Origin: Larix kaempferi
Lineage: Eukaryota > Streptophyta > Pinopsida > Pinales > Pinaceae
NCBI GenBank assembly: GCA_027924585.1
Contig: BSBM01000151.1
Coordinates: forward strand, 9,953,501-10,017,500
DNA: 64,000 bases
Direction of reading: 5' to 3'
The position numbers and the translations under genes are program-made. Of the stretch, positions 1 to 10,655 are shown in pieces. The notes beneath the pieces were generated by a model. It was not told the origin of the DNA. It did not search any database and was given only the letters and a program-made list of their open reading frames with translations. Numbering within the stretch: position 1 is the stretch's first letter; every line of letters starts with the position of its first letter.

Positions 1-94
1 ATATTTGCAAAGTAAAAGAAAATCCAATATTGAAAAATATTAACCTAGAAGTAAAAACCAAAACCATTTACAAGTTAATTCTTGAGAAAATAAA
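1..94. other. Unassigned AT-rich left flank
   Basis: AT-rich sequence outside the 5' LTR of element A. I see no coding potential. It was compared with the terminal 120 bp of the element C LTR (35945-36065), which would lie here if A had simply inserted into that LTR. Only weak similarity was seen, so it is left unassigned. Confidence 0.5.
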
Positions 95-869
95 TGTTAA
101 CACCCAAAAAGTGCTTACTATCTCATTTCCCTACTTCCATGACCCAGTTGTCCACTTTTTCCACCATTTGAGCCTCTAAAACCTTCAAAAGGTCACCAAA
201 AAGACCAAAATCCGTCTTTTTCCCCTCCAAATATGTAATTTTCCTCAAAAAATACAAAAAACCCTAAAAAAGGGTCCAAAATTCCCAAAAAATTTAAAAG
301 GGAATAAAAATATAAAATATATTCAAAAAAGGAAAAAGAGGAAAAAGAAACCTAAACCATTTTGGTCAATACCATTAGTTTCCTTAAATCACAATGGTAT
401 TCTCCATCACCAAAAAACTATAAATAGGTGATAGGGGCTCCTCACTATTCATTCCATATTTATCCCATCCTTATGTTGCCAAATTCACTCTTGAGAGCCC
501 TAACCTCACTTTTGAGTTTGAAGATCCCCATTAGAGCATTGGAGAAGAAGAAACCATTGGAACATTGGAGCATATCGACCTTGCAGCTGCCCCAACTCAA
601 CCATCATCACCGTTGAGGTAATATGATTTGTGTAAAGTTATTTTTTCAATAATAAAGAATTTGTTTTACATAGAGATCCGAGTTCTTTACCATTTACTTT
701 CAAGTTTTTACATGCACATGCTAGATCTACTTTTTATATTCAGTTATTGTCTTGCATATCTTAGATCAGAATTTGTTTTTATCTTAGTTGTTTATTATTT
801 CGATTGAGACTGCTACTACAAGTTAGTAGGTGCTTTTTAGCACATGCTTGAGTGAAAACCCAAGCAACA
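95..869 (+). repeat. Element A 5' LTR
   Basis: 775-bp LTR, TG...CA bounded, matching 21042-21828 along its whole length with a few percent divergence by eye. A TATA-like box (CTATAAATAGG, 418-428) probably marks the promoter, and AATAAAG near 650 is a candidate polyadenylation signal. The 62-codon frame at 428-616 lies in the LTR and is not treated as a gene. A related LTR is at 61671-62506 (element E). Confidence 0.92.
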
Positions 870-874
870 TTTTT

Positions 875-892
875 TGGCGACTCCACTTCGTT
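875..892 (+). other. Element A primer binding site
   Basis: TGGCGACTCCACTTCG begins five bases inside the 5' LTR. It resembles the tRNA-Arg-type primer sites described for Ogre/Tat elements and matches the site in element E (62512). Assignment of the tRNA is from memory of the family. Confidence 0.7.
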
Positions 893-1083
893 TCGGATTT
901 TTTGAATCTTTGATTTAGATCTATATTTTAGTTGTTTTTTCCCTTTAATGTTGTAGATATGCCATCTTAGTAAGCCCCTTGCCTACTGTACTAGCCATTG
1001 GCCTTTTCTGCAGCCCAAACAACCCAAAATTTCAATTTTTGGGTTCGTTTTTGAGCGATGTTTTCCGTCCGGCTCCCATAGTT

Positions 1084-1263
1084 GCGATTCACATCGTGAC
1101 TTTTAGCCTATTTGCCGCGATTCACATCGCAGGTTTCTTCCTGTTTTCTGCGATCCGCATCGCAGGTTTTAGCCTTATAACCACGAACCGCATCATGATT
1201 TTTTCCCAAATCCCCGCGACTCACATCGCGGATTTTAGCCCGAAAGCCGTGATCCAGATCGCG
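1084..1263 (+). repeat. 33-bp tandem array with GCGAT...ATCGC core, 5' leader of A
   Basis: Six units start at 1084, 1117, 1150, 1183, 1216 and 1249, exactly 33 bp apart. The core is GCGATTCACATCGC and variants: inverted arms GCGAT and ATCGC around a 4-nt centre, with two or three units decayed in one arm. The same core recurs at 18328-18541 in A's 3' region, and a related 33-bp array is at 62769-62942 in element E. Confidence 0.85.
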
Positions 1264-2832
1264 ACTTTCGCCACAGACAGCCGTGATTTCGTCCTGTACT
1301 ATCCGATTTGTTTTTCTGAGTTTTTCTCATTTCGGCCCATTTTTTCCAGCCATCTCCCTTGCATGTTTGGACAGCCTACTGTTTTATTTTTTGCAGCATT
1401 AAAAACTCATATTTCTTTTCTATTATTTGCTTTGCTACATCATTTTAAAAAAAATTCAGTTTAGTGAAAGAAAGAAGAGTGAAGCATTTTTCAGTTAGAA
1501 ATTTCATATTTTGCAAGTTAAAAATCAGAATTTTAAATTGTTTGATATTTCGCCCAAGCGAGGCTTTAGAGATTTAATCGTTTTTATGATATTTGCTTTA
1601 CCTTAAAACTTTTTCAAGAACCCATATTTTCTGAAAAATATTATTAAAGCGTTTACATTTAAATCGTTTTCATATTTACATTTAAATTGCTTTCATATTT
1701 TGCAAGTTGAAATTGTTATTTTAATTTGTGAATTTTTTTGCCCAAGCGAGGCAATTTATTTTGGTACACAACCACACCATCACACAATCTGTCACAATAA
1801 CTCAAAGTGAGCCTTAAAATATATCTAACTCAACCAACATTCTAACCCCACTAAGCCACTTAGAGAATACCAAAAGAATATTGTAGTTAGGTAGGACTGA
1901 GGGGATAAGTATCAAAATAACACCTCTCACTCATTTTTCATTTTAAGACATAGTGGTTGACATTTAGGGTACCAAAATCCCCTAGTATTTATTGGCACGG
2001 TTTCAAACCAATTTGTCGAAAAGGACTCTCCCTTAGGAGGGTCGAAGTAGCCAGATTGGTTCCGGAGGCCTGAGTGGACTACCGCAATCCATTCAGTCAC
2101 CAAAGGACACCTACTCGCTGTTCTCGTTGTACCACCCTTGTGGGAGTACAATGGTGATAGAACAAGAGCTGCATATTCACCTTTCTGGACGTATCATGAA
2201 TGGGGTATCTTAGTGGCCTATCTTCTAGGATTGTCTACCCAGTGTCCTTCCCAGTAGGGGGATATCTAGCATTTGGTTCTACAATTCATATTGTCTGACT
2301 TGAATTTCATCACCTTACAGAGGATACGTCTTGTTGAATCATAATACTTTTTAGTTAGGTGGTTGCATGCCCTATTACCTCCCCTTGGTCAGTGAGTCCA
2401 CCATTTTTTTATTTTTAGGAGCCGTTTTCATGTTGGGATTTTAACCACATTTTTTGATTACTCCACTTACTATAGCACAGTTGTTATAATAAGTGTTTTG
2501 AGTTTGGTTGTTGGCCTGAGTGCCATTGTCTTTTACGCTCCCCTTTTGCACACATAGTTGCATTAGGGTTTTTGAGCTTTCCACTCACCACCACCCATTA
2601 GTTTTAATAGATGACTGTCACCATTGAGTCCCCAAGACGTTCCTGGCGTTTCCGGGGTGAACCCCCACAGTACAGCTCACTTGACACCACTCGTCATAGA
2701 TGAAGAGCATTGTCACTTGACTCCACACGTCATCGACATAGAGCCCCGTCATTCGATTCTGACACACCTCATTTCACATCTGACTCTGAGGCAGAATCCA
2801 AAAATCCCATCTACACCGCACCCACTAGCCCC

Positions 2833-4260
2833 ATGGCTAGTATAGCTTTTGACCCCCCTTTTGCAGGGATTGTTGATGGAACTTCAACCACCCCCCCCAC
2901 CACAATGGCCACCACGGTAGCCACAACTACCACACCTCCCTTAGGTATGCCCAACATGGGATCTACAACCACCTTAGGTATGCCCAACATGGGACCCACA
3001 CCTACCTTAGGTATGCCCAACATGGGACCCACACCTATCTTACGTATGCCCAATATGGGACCTACACCTATCATCACCGCCACTACTCAGATCCCAGTAA
3101 TTACTGGAACCATTCCAAACCCATCTGTAACTCATGTTTCACTTGGGGGCGCTAGCCCCTCTCACACATCTTTAGGTGGAGGGCACATCCCTTTTACAGC
3201 TAATATTTCCTTTAGGGGCAGTGGCCCGATCCATAATGCTACCTCCAACACTTATGCCCCAGCAACCATGTCATACCCCTTTGCTAGTTTGCCATTTATG
3301 GCTAGTCTTAACCTACCAGACCTGGAAAGGTTAACAAATGACCCCATCAGACATGACCCTATTTGGCCCCCCATGCCCACGAAACTCCCATCAGACATCC
3401 CAAAGTTTGAAGGGAAGGTTGGAGAAGACCCACAAAATCATATTATGTCTTTTCACCTATGGTGTTCCTCAAACTCCATAGTTGATGATTCTATTCGACT
3501 CCGACTTTTACAAAGAACTTTCACTGACTCGGCAGCCAAATGGTATATTGAGCAGCCCCATGGGACACACCCTACGTTTACATCCCTCGCCTCAACTTTC
3601 CTACAGTTCTTTCAACTACCTGTCCGCTATGATGCAGGAGTAGAAATCCTATTGTCTTGTAGACAAAATATGGCCACCCATATCACAGATCATATCCATG
3701 AGTGGTGTAAGGGCCGTAGTCTATGCAAGATCAAGCTAGATGACTGTATCTTCCTGGATTGGTTCCTGAAATCCCTCCTTCCACTCATAGCCAAGGATGT
3801 AGCTTCTGAACGACCCCAGTCGGAGGAAGAAGCCATTTTAAAAGTCCAGCAGTTCGACTTGATCTACGCCCAGTTTGGCTATTTATACACAATCTTACCA
3901 GATGCCCGGTGCGGCGATCCATCCCGGAGTGACGCCCCGAGGGCATCCCATGCCGCTGACGGTATCATTGTCCAGGTTATGGCACAAAACAAACCCTTCA
4001 CAATGATGACTACCAACAACACCCTAGACCTTTCTAGGTCTACATCTCATTCTGGAGCTACAACTTTGTATGCTCCAATGACGCACACCCACCACACTCA
4101 TGGACCCTCATGTCCACCACAGTGTTATGGACAAGCACCCTCAGCTTATGCACCACCTAAATACTATAACCAACAGGCCAATCATACCCCAATTCACCCA
4201 CAAGTCCAATCGGCTTATTACCCTCAACAAGCAACACCTATGCCCCAACACTTCCAATAG
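2833..4260 (+). pseudogene. gag: Element A gag (capsid region)
   Basis: First ATG of an open frame that is readable from 2710. The first 170 codons are Pro/Thr/Gly-rich and include four copies of an 11-residue repeat (LGMPNMGPTPT). A retrotransposon-gag capsid-like domain follows at about 3330-3900, with FHLWCSSNS, AAKWYIEQP and DWFLKSLLPLIAKDV. The corresponding text is found in element C, which supports the call. The frame closes at TAG 4258-4260 after a Gln-rich tail; the lost codon was probably CAG. The Gag tail resumes in another frame. Gag would form the cytoplasmic particle that packages element RNA. Confidence 0.8.
2941..3072 (+). repeat. Coding 33-bp tandem repeat in gag of A
   Basis: Four adjoining 33-bp units starting at 2941, 2974, 3007 and 3040, each beginning ttaggtatgcccaacatggg or a one- to two-base variant. 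They encode an 11-residue Pro/Gly/Met-rich repeat. Confidence 0.9.
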
Positions 4261-4822
4261 CTCAAGGTTACCAACAACCGCAACAAGCACTAGGTCCACC
4301 CCCGAACCCCCCGCTTACTACCCACAACATCTTGCTTAAGCACCTGCGTGACCCCAAAATCCTCCTACTTCCCAAGGGCAAGTATATGCACAAAAAAACC
4401 AACCCCAAAACTAGAACAACCAACGTAATCAAGGAGGTCAACAAAATCACGGAAGAGGACGCAACCGCGGAAACAACCAATAACAAAACCAAGGCGGTCA
4501 GCCACCTAATCCTCCCAATAACAATAAAGCTGCTCCTGCCAATAAAAACCCTGATCGTCCACCGAAACAGGGAAAAAACCCCAAGTTAAGAACAAACCAC
4601 TGATGTTCCTTTTGTTTGGTATATGAACACTACACACATAATTGTCCCCATTTGGAGAAAGCACATCAACTCTGGGCCGATGATGCCCAATGCCAAGGAC
4701 ACGCTGCACAACCAACACCACCTCCTCAGCTGCAACCCATGATATTGCAAAATCCTTTACCCAACCAAGGAGTAGTAAATACCCGTCCAATGGATCCCCC
4801 ACAAGGATCCGCTGCACCATAG
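4261..4822 (+). pseudogene. gag: Element A gag tail with CCHC zinc knuckle
   Basis: Continuation of Gag in shifted and interrupted frames. An Asn/Gln/Gly-rich stretch (about 4360-4590) precedes a perfect CX2CX4HX4C knuckle (CSFCLVYEHYTHNC, 4604-4645), the usual nucleic-acid-binding element at the end of Gag. A TGA sits directly before the knuckle. The frame then runs Pro/Gln-rich to a stop at about 4822. Confidence 0.7.
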
Positions 4823-4879
4823 CAACAAATCACGTATGCTGCAGCCAACTACTAGCATATAGATTTAGGCACTCACCAT

Positions 4880-5858
4880 TTGTTGATGAAGTCATCAAAT
4901 GATATCAATCTCCAAACAAGCCAAAACCAATACAGCTCAACCCCTGAAACCACACCTACTGATCCAGCTACAAGCACACTCCCAACTGATAAGCCACTAC
5001 GCATACCTAATATGCCAATGGATGGAGGTCTTAAAGCCCCTGGCTTCCCCTTAAGGAGGATCAACAACAATCCTAATGCTCGTTCAGCTTCAAACTATAA
5101 CATTGTAGAAGATTTAGCTCAGTCCCCCGCTGCTATGTCCACCCTTGAGGTCCTAAAAAACTGTCCTGCACAAAGGAAATTATTGTTATCCGCCATTAGC
5201 GCCATAGACCCTAACGAATCACATATGATGGCATTTGACTTAGACCACGCCGAGCCACGTTTTCCTTCGACATTAGCTTTTCAAGTTTCTGTATCCATTC
5301 AAAACCTTGTCGTTCATCGATGAAGGTGCCTCCACCTGTGTAATGTCGATTTTTGTCTGGAAAAAACTTGGATCCCCCACATTGCAGCCATCAACTACTG
5401 TGTTACAAGCTTACGATGGTCGTCCAACTCAACCATAGGGCCTTTTAACCAATGTACCCATACAATTAGGTGGCAAAACGGTTCTCATAGACATAGAGGT
5501 CATCAATGCCCAGCTTGATTAAAATCTCATATTAGGACGAAGTTACATGTATAAAATGAAAGTTGTCACCTCTTCCGTCTTTTGCCTCATGATGTTTCCC
5601 CACGAAGGACGAGTAGTCAAAATCGATCAGATAACATACTACAATCCTAATGCCCCTGCTGCACCTAAAAATGTTCTACCCATGATTGAACAACCCGCCC
5701 AGAGCGCGCCTACATCGTTCGTCTCCTCAGTCGGACCAGGGATATATTTAGATACCCCCATGACTTCCACTTTTGAATCTATCCCATCCCCTTTGCAGAT
5801 AACTAAAATATCTGATTTGTGCACCCTTTTGCACAACACACAACCACCTACTCAATAA
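4880..5858 (+). pseudogene. pro: Element A aspartic protease region
   Basis: Two reading-frame pieces (4880-5323, 5547-5858) linked by a frameshift near 5310 and stops in between. The text NIVEDLAQSP and MSTLEVLKNCP is shared with element J at 61370-61450. The position of the active site reads IDEGASTCVMS (Asp 5319-5321), then a flap-like segment and LGRSYMYKM. Expected retroelement proteases have D-(T/S)-G, so DEG is unusual, but the same residues occur in J. The protease would cleave the polyprotein. Confidence 0.65.
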
Positions 5859-5908
5859 CCCCCATTACTGCCACAACCACCTACTCAATAACCCCCATTA
5901 CTGCCACA
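5843..5908 (+). repeat. 33-bp direct duplication
   Basis: Two adjoining identical 33-bp copies (5843-5875 and 5876-5908) beginning accacctactcaataacccc. Each copy carries an in-frame TAA, so the duplication doubled a stop codon in the protease-RT linker. Confidence 0.9.
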
Positions 5909-6040
5909 ACCACCCACAGTACCTAGTCATATCGGAGTCACACCGATACACACTATCTCGTTCTTATTCCCTCCTTCATGAGTCATCAGCATGCTAGTAA
6001 TGGCTACGCTAAACTCCCAGGTTAAACTTTAGGGCCACCT

Positions 6041-7117
6041 GTGTGGTACCTACCTGCCCCAACCCCACCCCCGACACCAAATGTCATTTTACAACTGGTA
6101 CAACCCATCAATACTTCCAACCGTCCACCTCCTGGTGTAGCTAACATCCAAAACCGACCACCTCCAACAGGGTCTACTGCATCAACATCTAGTAATGCTC
6201 CCCCTCAACCCCACCACAATGGGGGCAGAGGCCCACAAACCTACACCACTGGACCCACAACCCGCACCGCCCCACCGACTCCCAAGTTGGTGAAAAATCC
6301 CCCAACAATCCATGCTCCCCCCAAGTGCTCTTTGTGCAACGATATAGGCCATGCTACCCATCAATGTCCACAATTATCGACACTTCAAGAACACATGCAA
6401 ATGTTGGATGATGACACTAACATTCCAGTTGTCAAACTAGAATTGCCCCCTCAGCCTCGCGATAAATCACTGCGTACAAACCACCCTTGTGCGATATGCG
6501 GCATTTATGGCCATTACTCACATCACTGTCCTGATCTCCCAGATTATAGAGCAGCTCTATACGAATTGAATAATGCCGACCTAGAGATATCCCCCCCTCT
6601 CATTGAGGAAATATACCCCCCAAAGTCTTCCTCTTCGGAAGAAGTCAATACCATTTATATGATTTCATCCACCTACACGCCTCAACCAATTGATTTGATG
6701 ACACACTACTTCCGTAGCGAAGAGGAAATCCTAGAAACACTTACTGCACTTGACTACCCCTCGGATGATATGCACCATTGTTCATACTTCATCCCTAAGG
6801 CACCTACCTCCACCACATCAAATCAACTGTCCGTCGAATCCAAATATTTTTTAGCAACCAAGGTCGATTGGTTCAAAGATCCAATCGCAGCTCCAGATTC
6901 CTTTGAAGAAGGTAATATGGCAAACATTTCTCCGATCATAAAAATTGACATCTCCACCACACCTGGAAAACCTGAACATATCTCTTTAGGTGCATCATGC
7001 ACTGAAGAGGAAGTCCAAGCTAATAAGAAACTCTTCCAAGAGTATCAAGATGTATTTGCATGGTCCTACACCGAGATGCCGGGTCTTGATCCCAGCTATT
7101 GTAGAACACCATATTGA
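6041..7117 (+). pseudogene. Element A protease-RT linker with two extra zinc knuckles
   Basis: An open frame of 358 codons without an ATG start. A Pro/Thr/Asn-rich first part is followed by two perfect CX2CX4HX4C knuckles: CSLCNDIGHATHQC (6326-6367) and CAICGIYGHYSHHC (6488-6529). The end (LFQEYQDVFAWSYTEMPGLDP) is the segment that directly precedes RT in gypsy elements. The frame then shifts near 7110. The third knuckle and its lead-in (LRTNH) resemble the Gag knuckle at 4604, suggesting an internal duplication. Element C has no recognisable knuckles in this interval. Confidence 0.7.
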
Positions 7118-7118
7118 C

Positions 7119-7628
7119 ACTTGGCCCAATGTACCACCTGTCCTCTAGAAGCAGCGACCCATCCATCCATCCAAGCTTCCTGCCGTCAAAGCGGAAATTG
7201 AAAAACTTCGAACAACAGGGTTCATTTACCCCATAGCCTACACCACCTGGGTTTCTAACCCAGTACTAGTTAACAAGAAGCAAGGCACCATCTGTGTCTG
7301 CACTGACTTCCGTGACCTCAACCTCGCTTTCCCCAAATATAAATTTCCAACACCATTTATCGACAAACTCATCGATGCATGCACAGGGGATGAGATATTA
7401 TCTTTCATGGATGGTTTCTCCGGGTATAATCAAATTCACATTCGTAAGGAAGACCAGTACAAAACTGCCTTTACAACCCCATGGGGCACTTTTGCTTACC
7501 GGGTTATGTCCTTTGGCCTTAAAAACGCTGGAGCCACTTTTCAACGAGCCATGACATATTGTTTCCACGACTTGGTCAACATTATCCTTGTCTACCCAGA
7601 TGACCTCATGGCTCAATCGAAAAAATGA
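7119..7628 (+). pseudogene. pol: Element A reverse transcriptase, palm
   Basis: Reads PVLVNKKQGTICVCTDFRDLN, MDGFSGYNQI, TAFTTPWGTFAYRVMSFGLK and GATFQRAM, the ordered RT motifs of Ty3/gypsy elements. The catalytic YVDD box is YPDD (7593-7604), a substitution next to the catalytic aspartates. In-frame stops are TAG 7146-7148 and TGA 7626-7628. Otherwise RT, RNase H and the first part of integrase share one frame to about 9040. RT would copy element RNA into DNA. Confidence 0.85.
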
Positions 7629-8504
7629 TCCGATCATCTTAATGACCTTTGGCAAGTCTTCATACGTTTTTGCAAATACCAAATCTGCTTGACCCCCCTC
7701 AAGTGTATATTTTTCTTTCCAGCAGGCCGGTTGTTAGGTTTCATTATCTCACAGAAAGGTATCACAGTTGATCCATTAAAGGTCCAAGCCATCTTAGACC
7801 TCCCATCACCTCGCACGCTTCAGCAATTACAAAGCCTTCAGGGAAAATCAAATTTCCTTCGCTGTTTTGTACCTGATTATGCCACAATGGTCCATGGTTT
7901 CCTTCGTTTGCTTTGTACCCACATCCCTTTCATGTGGGATGATCAAGTGCAAAGAGCCTTCGATGACCTGAAGAAAGCTCTCACCAACGCCCCCTTGATC
8001 TCCCCTCAAGATTTCACTAAAGATTTCATTATTTACATTTCGGCATCTGACTATGCCATTTCAGGAGTCCTCGTTCAAGAGGACACTGCTCGTCAAGAGC
8101 ACGTCATCTATTATGTAAGCCAAACCTTATCTGGCCCACCGCTACGATACCCACATGAAGAAAAACTAGCCCTCACCGTCGTCTTTTCAGTACAAAAATT
8201 GTGACACTACATCCTTCTCAGCCATACTACGGTTATTGCAAATTCCAACCCAATGGTCTATCTCTTGAATCACCGCCTTCTGCAAGGCCGTGCTGCCAAA
8301 TGGGTGATTATCCTACAAGAATATGACTTGAATTTTAAAACCCCGAAGAGCACCAAAGCCTTAGCACTTTCTCAACTTATTACAGATCTACCATCCTCAT
8401 CATCATCACCAGCTTTCAATACTGATCTAACTGACGACCATTTATTCATCATCTCGTCAGACGACCCTTGGTACGGCGAAATTTTGGTTTACCTCCGTAC
8501 ATAG
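7629..8504 (+). pseudogene. pol: Element A RT connection and gypsy RNase H
   Basis: Same frame as RT. It contains PAGRLLGFIISQKGITVDP (RT thumb), then the gypsy RNase H: DFIIYISASDYAISGVLVQED, HEEKLALTVVFSVQKL and a tail through LNHRLLQGRAAKWVIILQEY. Stops are TGA 8202-8204 (where a Trp or similar codon is expected before HYILL) and TAG 8502-8504. The first RNase H aspartate is replaced (ISASDY where DASD is usual). Confidence 0.8.
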
Positions 8505-9706
8505 AAGTTTCGACCTAATGTCGGATGCGATGGACGCCAACGCATCTGCCACCATGCTTCCCGATATCTCCTCTTAGGTGATGTCCTCTATCGACGCGGT
8601 GTCGACACAATCCTACGACATTGCCTCTCTCTAGAAGAAGCAAAACAAGTCCTTAATGACTGTCATAGTGGTGCTTGCGGTGGCCATTTCTCTGGAATGG
8701 AAACTGCCCAAAAGGTGATCTGCACAAGTTATTTTTGGCCCTCACTATTTACCAATTGCATCACAACAGTCAAACATTGCCAAAAATGCCAGCTTTTTGC
8801 CCCCAACGCAAGAACCCCCCCCATCCCCCTTCATCTAGTAGTCACCGTTGGCCCCTTTTGCAAATGGGCCATCAACTTCATGGACTGTAATCCTGCATCA
8901 ACTGGCGGCCATAAACACATCATTATGGCTGTTGATTACTTTACCAAATGGGCAGAAGCCATGCCTACTTTTAATTGCAAAGCTGACACTGCAGCCCGCT
9001 TCTTCTTCAACCATGTTATTACTCATTTTGGAGTACCTAGAAACTCGTCTCAAACCACGGTTCTCACTTCGAGGACTCTGTTTGGCGAGAATTGTCAACA
9101 CTCCTTAAGTTTGAACATCATTTCTCTTCCGCCTATTACCCCGAAGGGAACAACCAAGTGGAAGCTATTAACAAAATTTTGAAGACCATCCTCCAGCGCA
9201 TTGTCGACCAACATAAGTCCAATTGGCGTCACATGCTCTTTCCTGCATTGTGGGCTTACCGCACATCCACTAAAACCGCCACCAGTTTCACCCCCTTCCA
9301 TTTGGTTCATGGCGTAGAATCTATCCTCCCCATTGAATGTCAAATCCTGACGTTACATATCGCTGTTGAACTGCTCTCGAATACTTCACCAATTGAAGAA
9401 CGCTTACTTCTTTTGGAGCAAGCCGATGAAGATCGTCGCGCAGCCCTCCAAACCATCGAAGCCGCCAAGAACTGATCCAAACTCAATTACGATAAACATG
9501 TTCACCCATGAACATTTAGTGAAGGAGATCTAGTACTCGTTTATGACTAAGCCTATGACAAAACGGGCAAAGGCAAATTTCAATCCATGTGGCAAGGCCC
9601 ATACATCATACATACTTGCCTTGGACATGGGGCATACACCCTCACCGAATCAGAGGGTAACCTCATGCGCAACCCTCGAAACGGGTTGTATCTCAAACGC
9701 TTTTAA
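8505..9706 (+). pseudogene. pol: Element A integrase
   Basis: Starts with KFRPNVGCDG in frame with RNase H. The HHCC zinc-binding part is present (CHSGACGGH, then CQKCQLF), followed by INFMD and VDYFTKWAEAMP. A frameshift near 9040 moves the frame. The second catalytic segment reads VSNHGSHF (Asn codon 9053-9055) where VSDHG is expected. The glutamate segment NNQVEAINKIL is intact. After a TGA at 9473 the C-terminal part continues with two further stops to PRNGLYLKRF and TAA 9704-9706. Catalytic loss plus stops mean it is dead. Confidence 0.85.
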
Positions 9707-9810
9707 TCATAAAATTCTCTTGGACACCATAGTCCACATTGTACAGTTTTCATTCTTTTTTCCTGGCAACTTTCCAAAATATTACATTGTGTTTTTCTGC
9801 ATGACCACAG

Positions 9811-10352
9811 ATGGATCCCGTTCCACTCTACTATGTTGGCTTTGCCGACGGTGCAAGTCGTTGGTCTCCAAATCTCGCCTATGCAGCTTGGGTACTCTAT
9901 TACCCCTCACATGAGTCGATCCACCTCGACGGAGTGTGCATAGGTGCTGCCACAAATAATCGGGCTGAGTATGACGCCATGACCGGTCTCCTGACCGCTG
10001 CTCTTCAGATGGGCACAAGTCACCGTAGAGTCTTCCTTGACTCCCAGCTTCTTGTTTCCCAGCTCAACAACTATTACCAGGTACGTGATCCATGTCTATT
10101 TAGAAAATTCTTGTGCACTAAACAAATGATTCGACAGTTTGAATCCAGATCGAGAGGAGTCCGCGGAAAGAATTTTTCAATTGAAAAATTATTTCTGTAG
10201 ACTTCACTCGATCTTAATTACTGAACTGTGGGTTAACTATGAACAACCAGTTTGAATCCATTTCATTCACACATGTCCCAAGAAATCTCAACAATGTGGC
10301 AAACCATATGGCCAACAACATTCTAGATTGGCACGTCAACCAAACCATGTAG
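9811..10352 (+). pseudogene. Element A second RNase H (archaeal-type, aRNH)
   Basis: The ATG follows a pyrimidine-rich stretch ending CCACAG, like a splice acceptor. RNase H core residues are seen at GFADGAS (Asp), NNRAEYDAM (Glu) and VFLDSQLL (Asp). The reading frame is broken by a 113-bp insertion after 10147 and resumes at QFESISFTHVPRN to a stop at 10350. The fourth acidic residue is Asn (VANHMAN; element C has VVDSLAN). Extra archaeal-type RNase H domains are known in Tat elements. It lies downstream of integrase, as in C. Confidence 0.85.
10135..10260 (+). repeat. 113-bp insertion flanked by 13-bp direct repeats in aRNH
   Basis: CAGTTTGAATCCA occurs at 10135-10147 and 10248-10260. Removing one copy plus the 100 bp between them restores the aRNH frame exactly. 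The inserted part has no recognised match in this window and lacks mobile-element ends. Confidence 0.85.
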
Positions 10353-10426
10353 GACATCAAACATGCATCACATAGGCATAAAAAGTCATATAAACACAAA
10401 AATAAACCATCATAGTATTGCATCGA

Positions 10427-10580
10427 CGTGCATAGAATGTGCCTCCACGAGTGTACAAAAACAAAAATAGTGCTTCCACGTGCATAAAACATGCCTCCAC
10501 AGGCATACATAAACACAAAATTGCATCCACGTGCATAAAACATGCCTCCACGGGCATACAAAAACACAAAATTGCATCCA
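10427..10580 (+). repeat. 51-bp minisatellite
   Basis: Three tandem units (10427-10478 diverged, 10479-10529, 10530-10580), each with cgtgcataaaacatgcctcc followed by a gcata...attgcatcca stretch. The last two are nearly identical. Hypervariable tandem repeats in the 3' region are known for Tat elements. Confidence 0.88.
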
Positions 10581-10652
10581 CGTGCAGCAAAACATAAAAA
10601 CAAATGACAAGATGTGCATCCATGACTACACCAAAATGCATCCATATGCATA

Positions 10653-10655
<3 letters not shown>

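Larger units (their letters stand above)
870..2832 (+). other. Element A 5' leader
   Basis: About 2 kb between LTR and gag. It contains the 33-bp array at 1084-1263. From about 1780 to 2400 it is clearly similar to 63410-64000 of element E, for example at the shared text 'gtagttaggtaga/g' and 'acatagtggttg'. The 161-codon frame at 979-1464 spans the array and reads it as an 11-residue repeat with an (A/V)I(H/R/Q)I core. It could be an Ogre-like ORF1 but may simply be the array translated. No recognisable domain. Confidence 0.65.

Noticed and set aside
1-94. Missing end of the element C LTR on the far side of A
   Set aside because: The two C LTRs are about 95 percent alike, but 1-94 matches 35975-36065 only at scattered words.
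428-616. Short ORF in A 5' LTR
   Set aside because: Lies in the LTR and not preserved as a frame in E.
1084-1263. CRISPR-like array
   Set aside because: No separate unique spacers; whole 33-bp units repeat, and the setting is a plant retrotransposon.
979-1464. Independent 161-residue gene
   Set aside because: Mostly a translation of the 33-bp array; no domain. Kept only as a possible ORF1 note.
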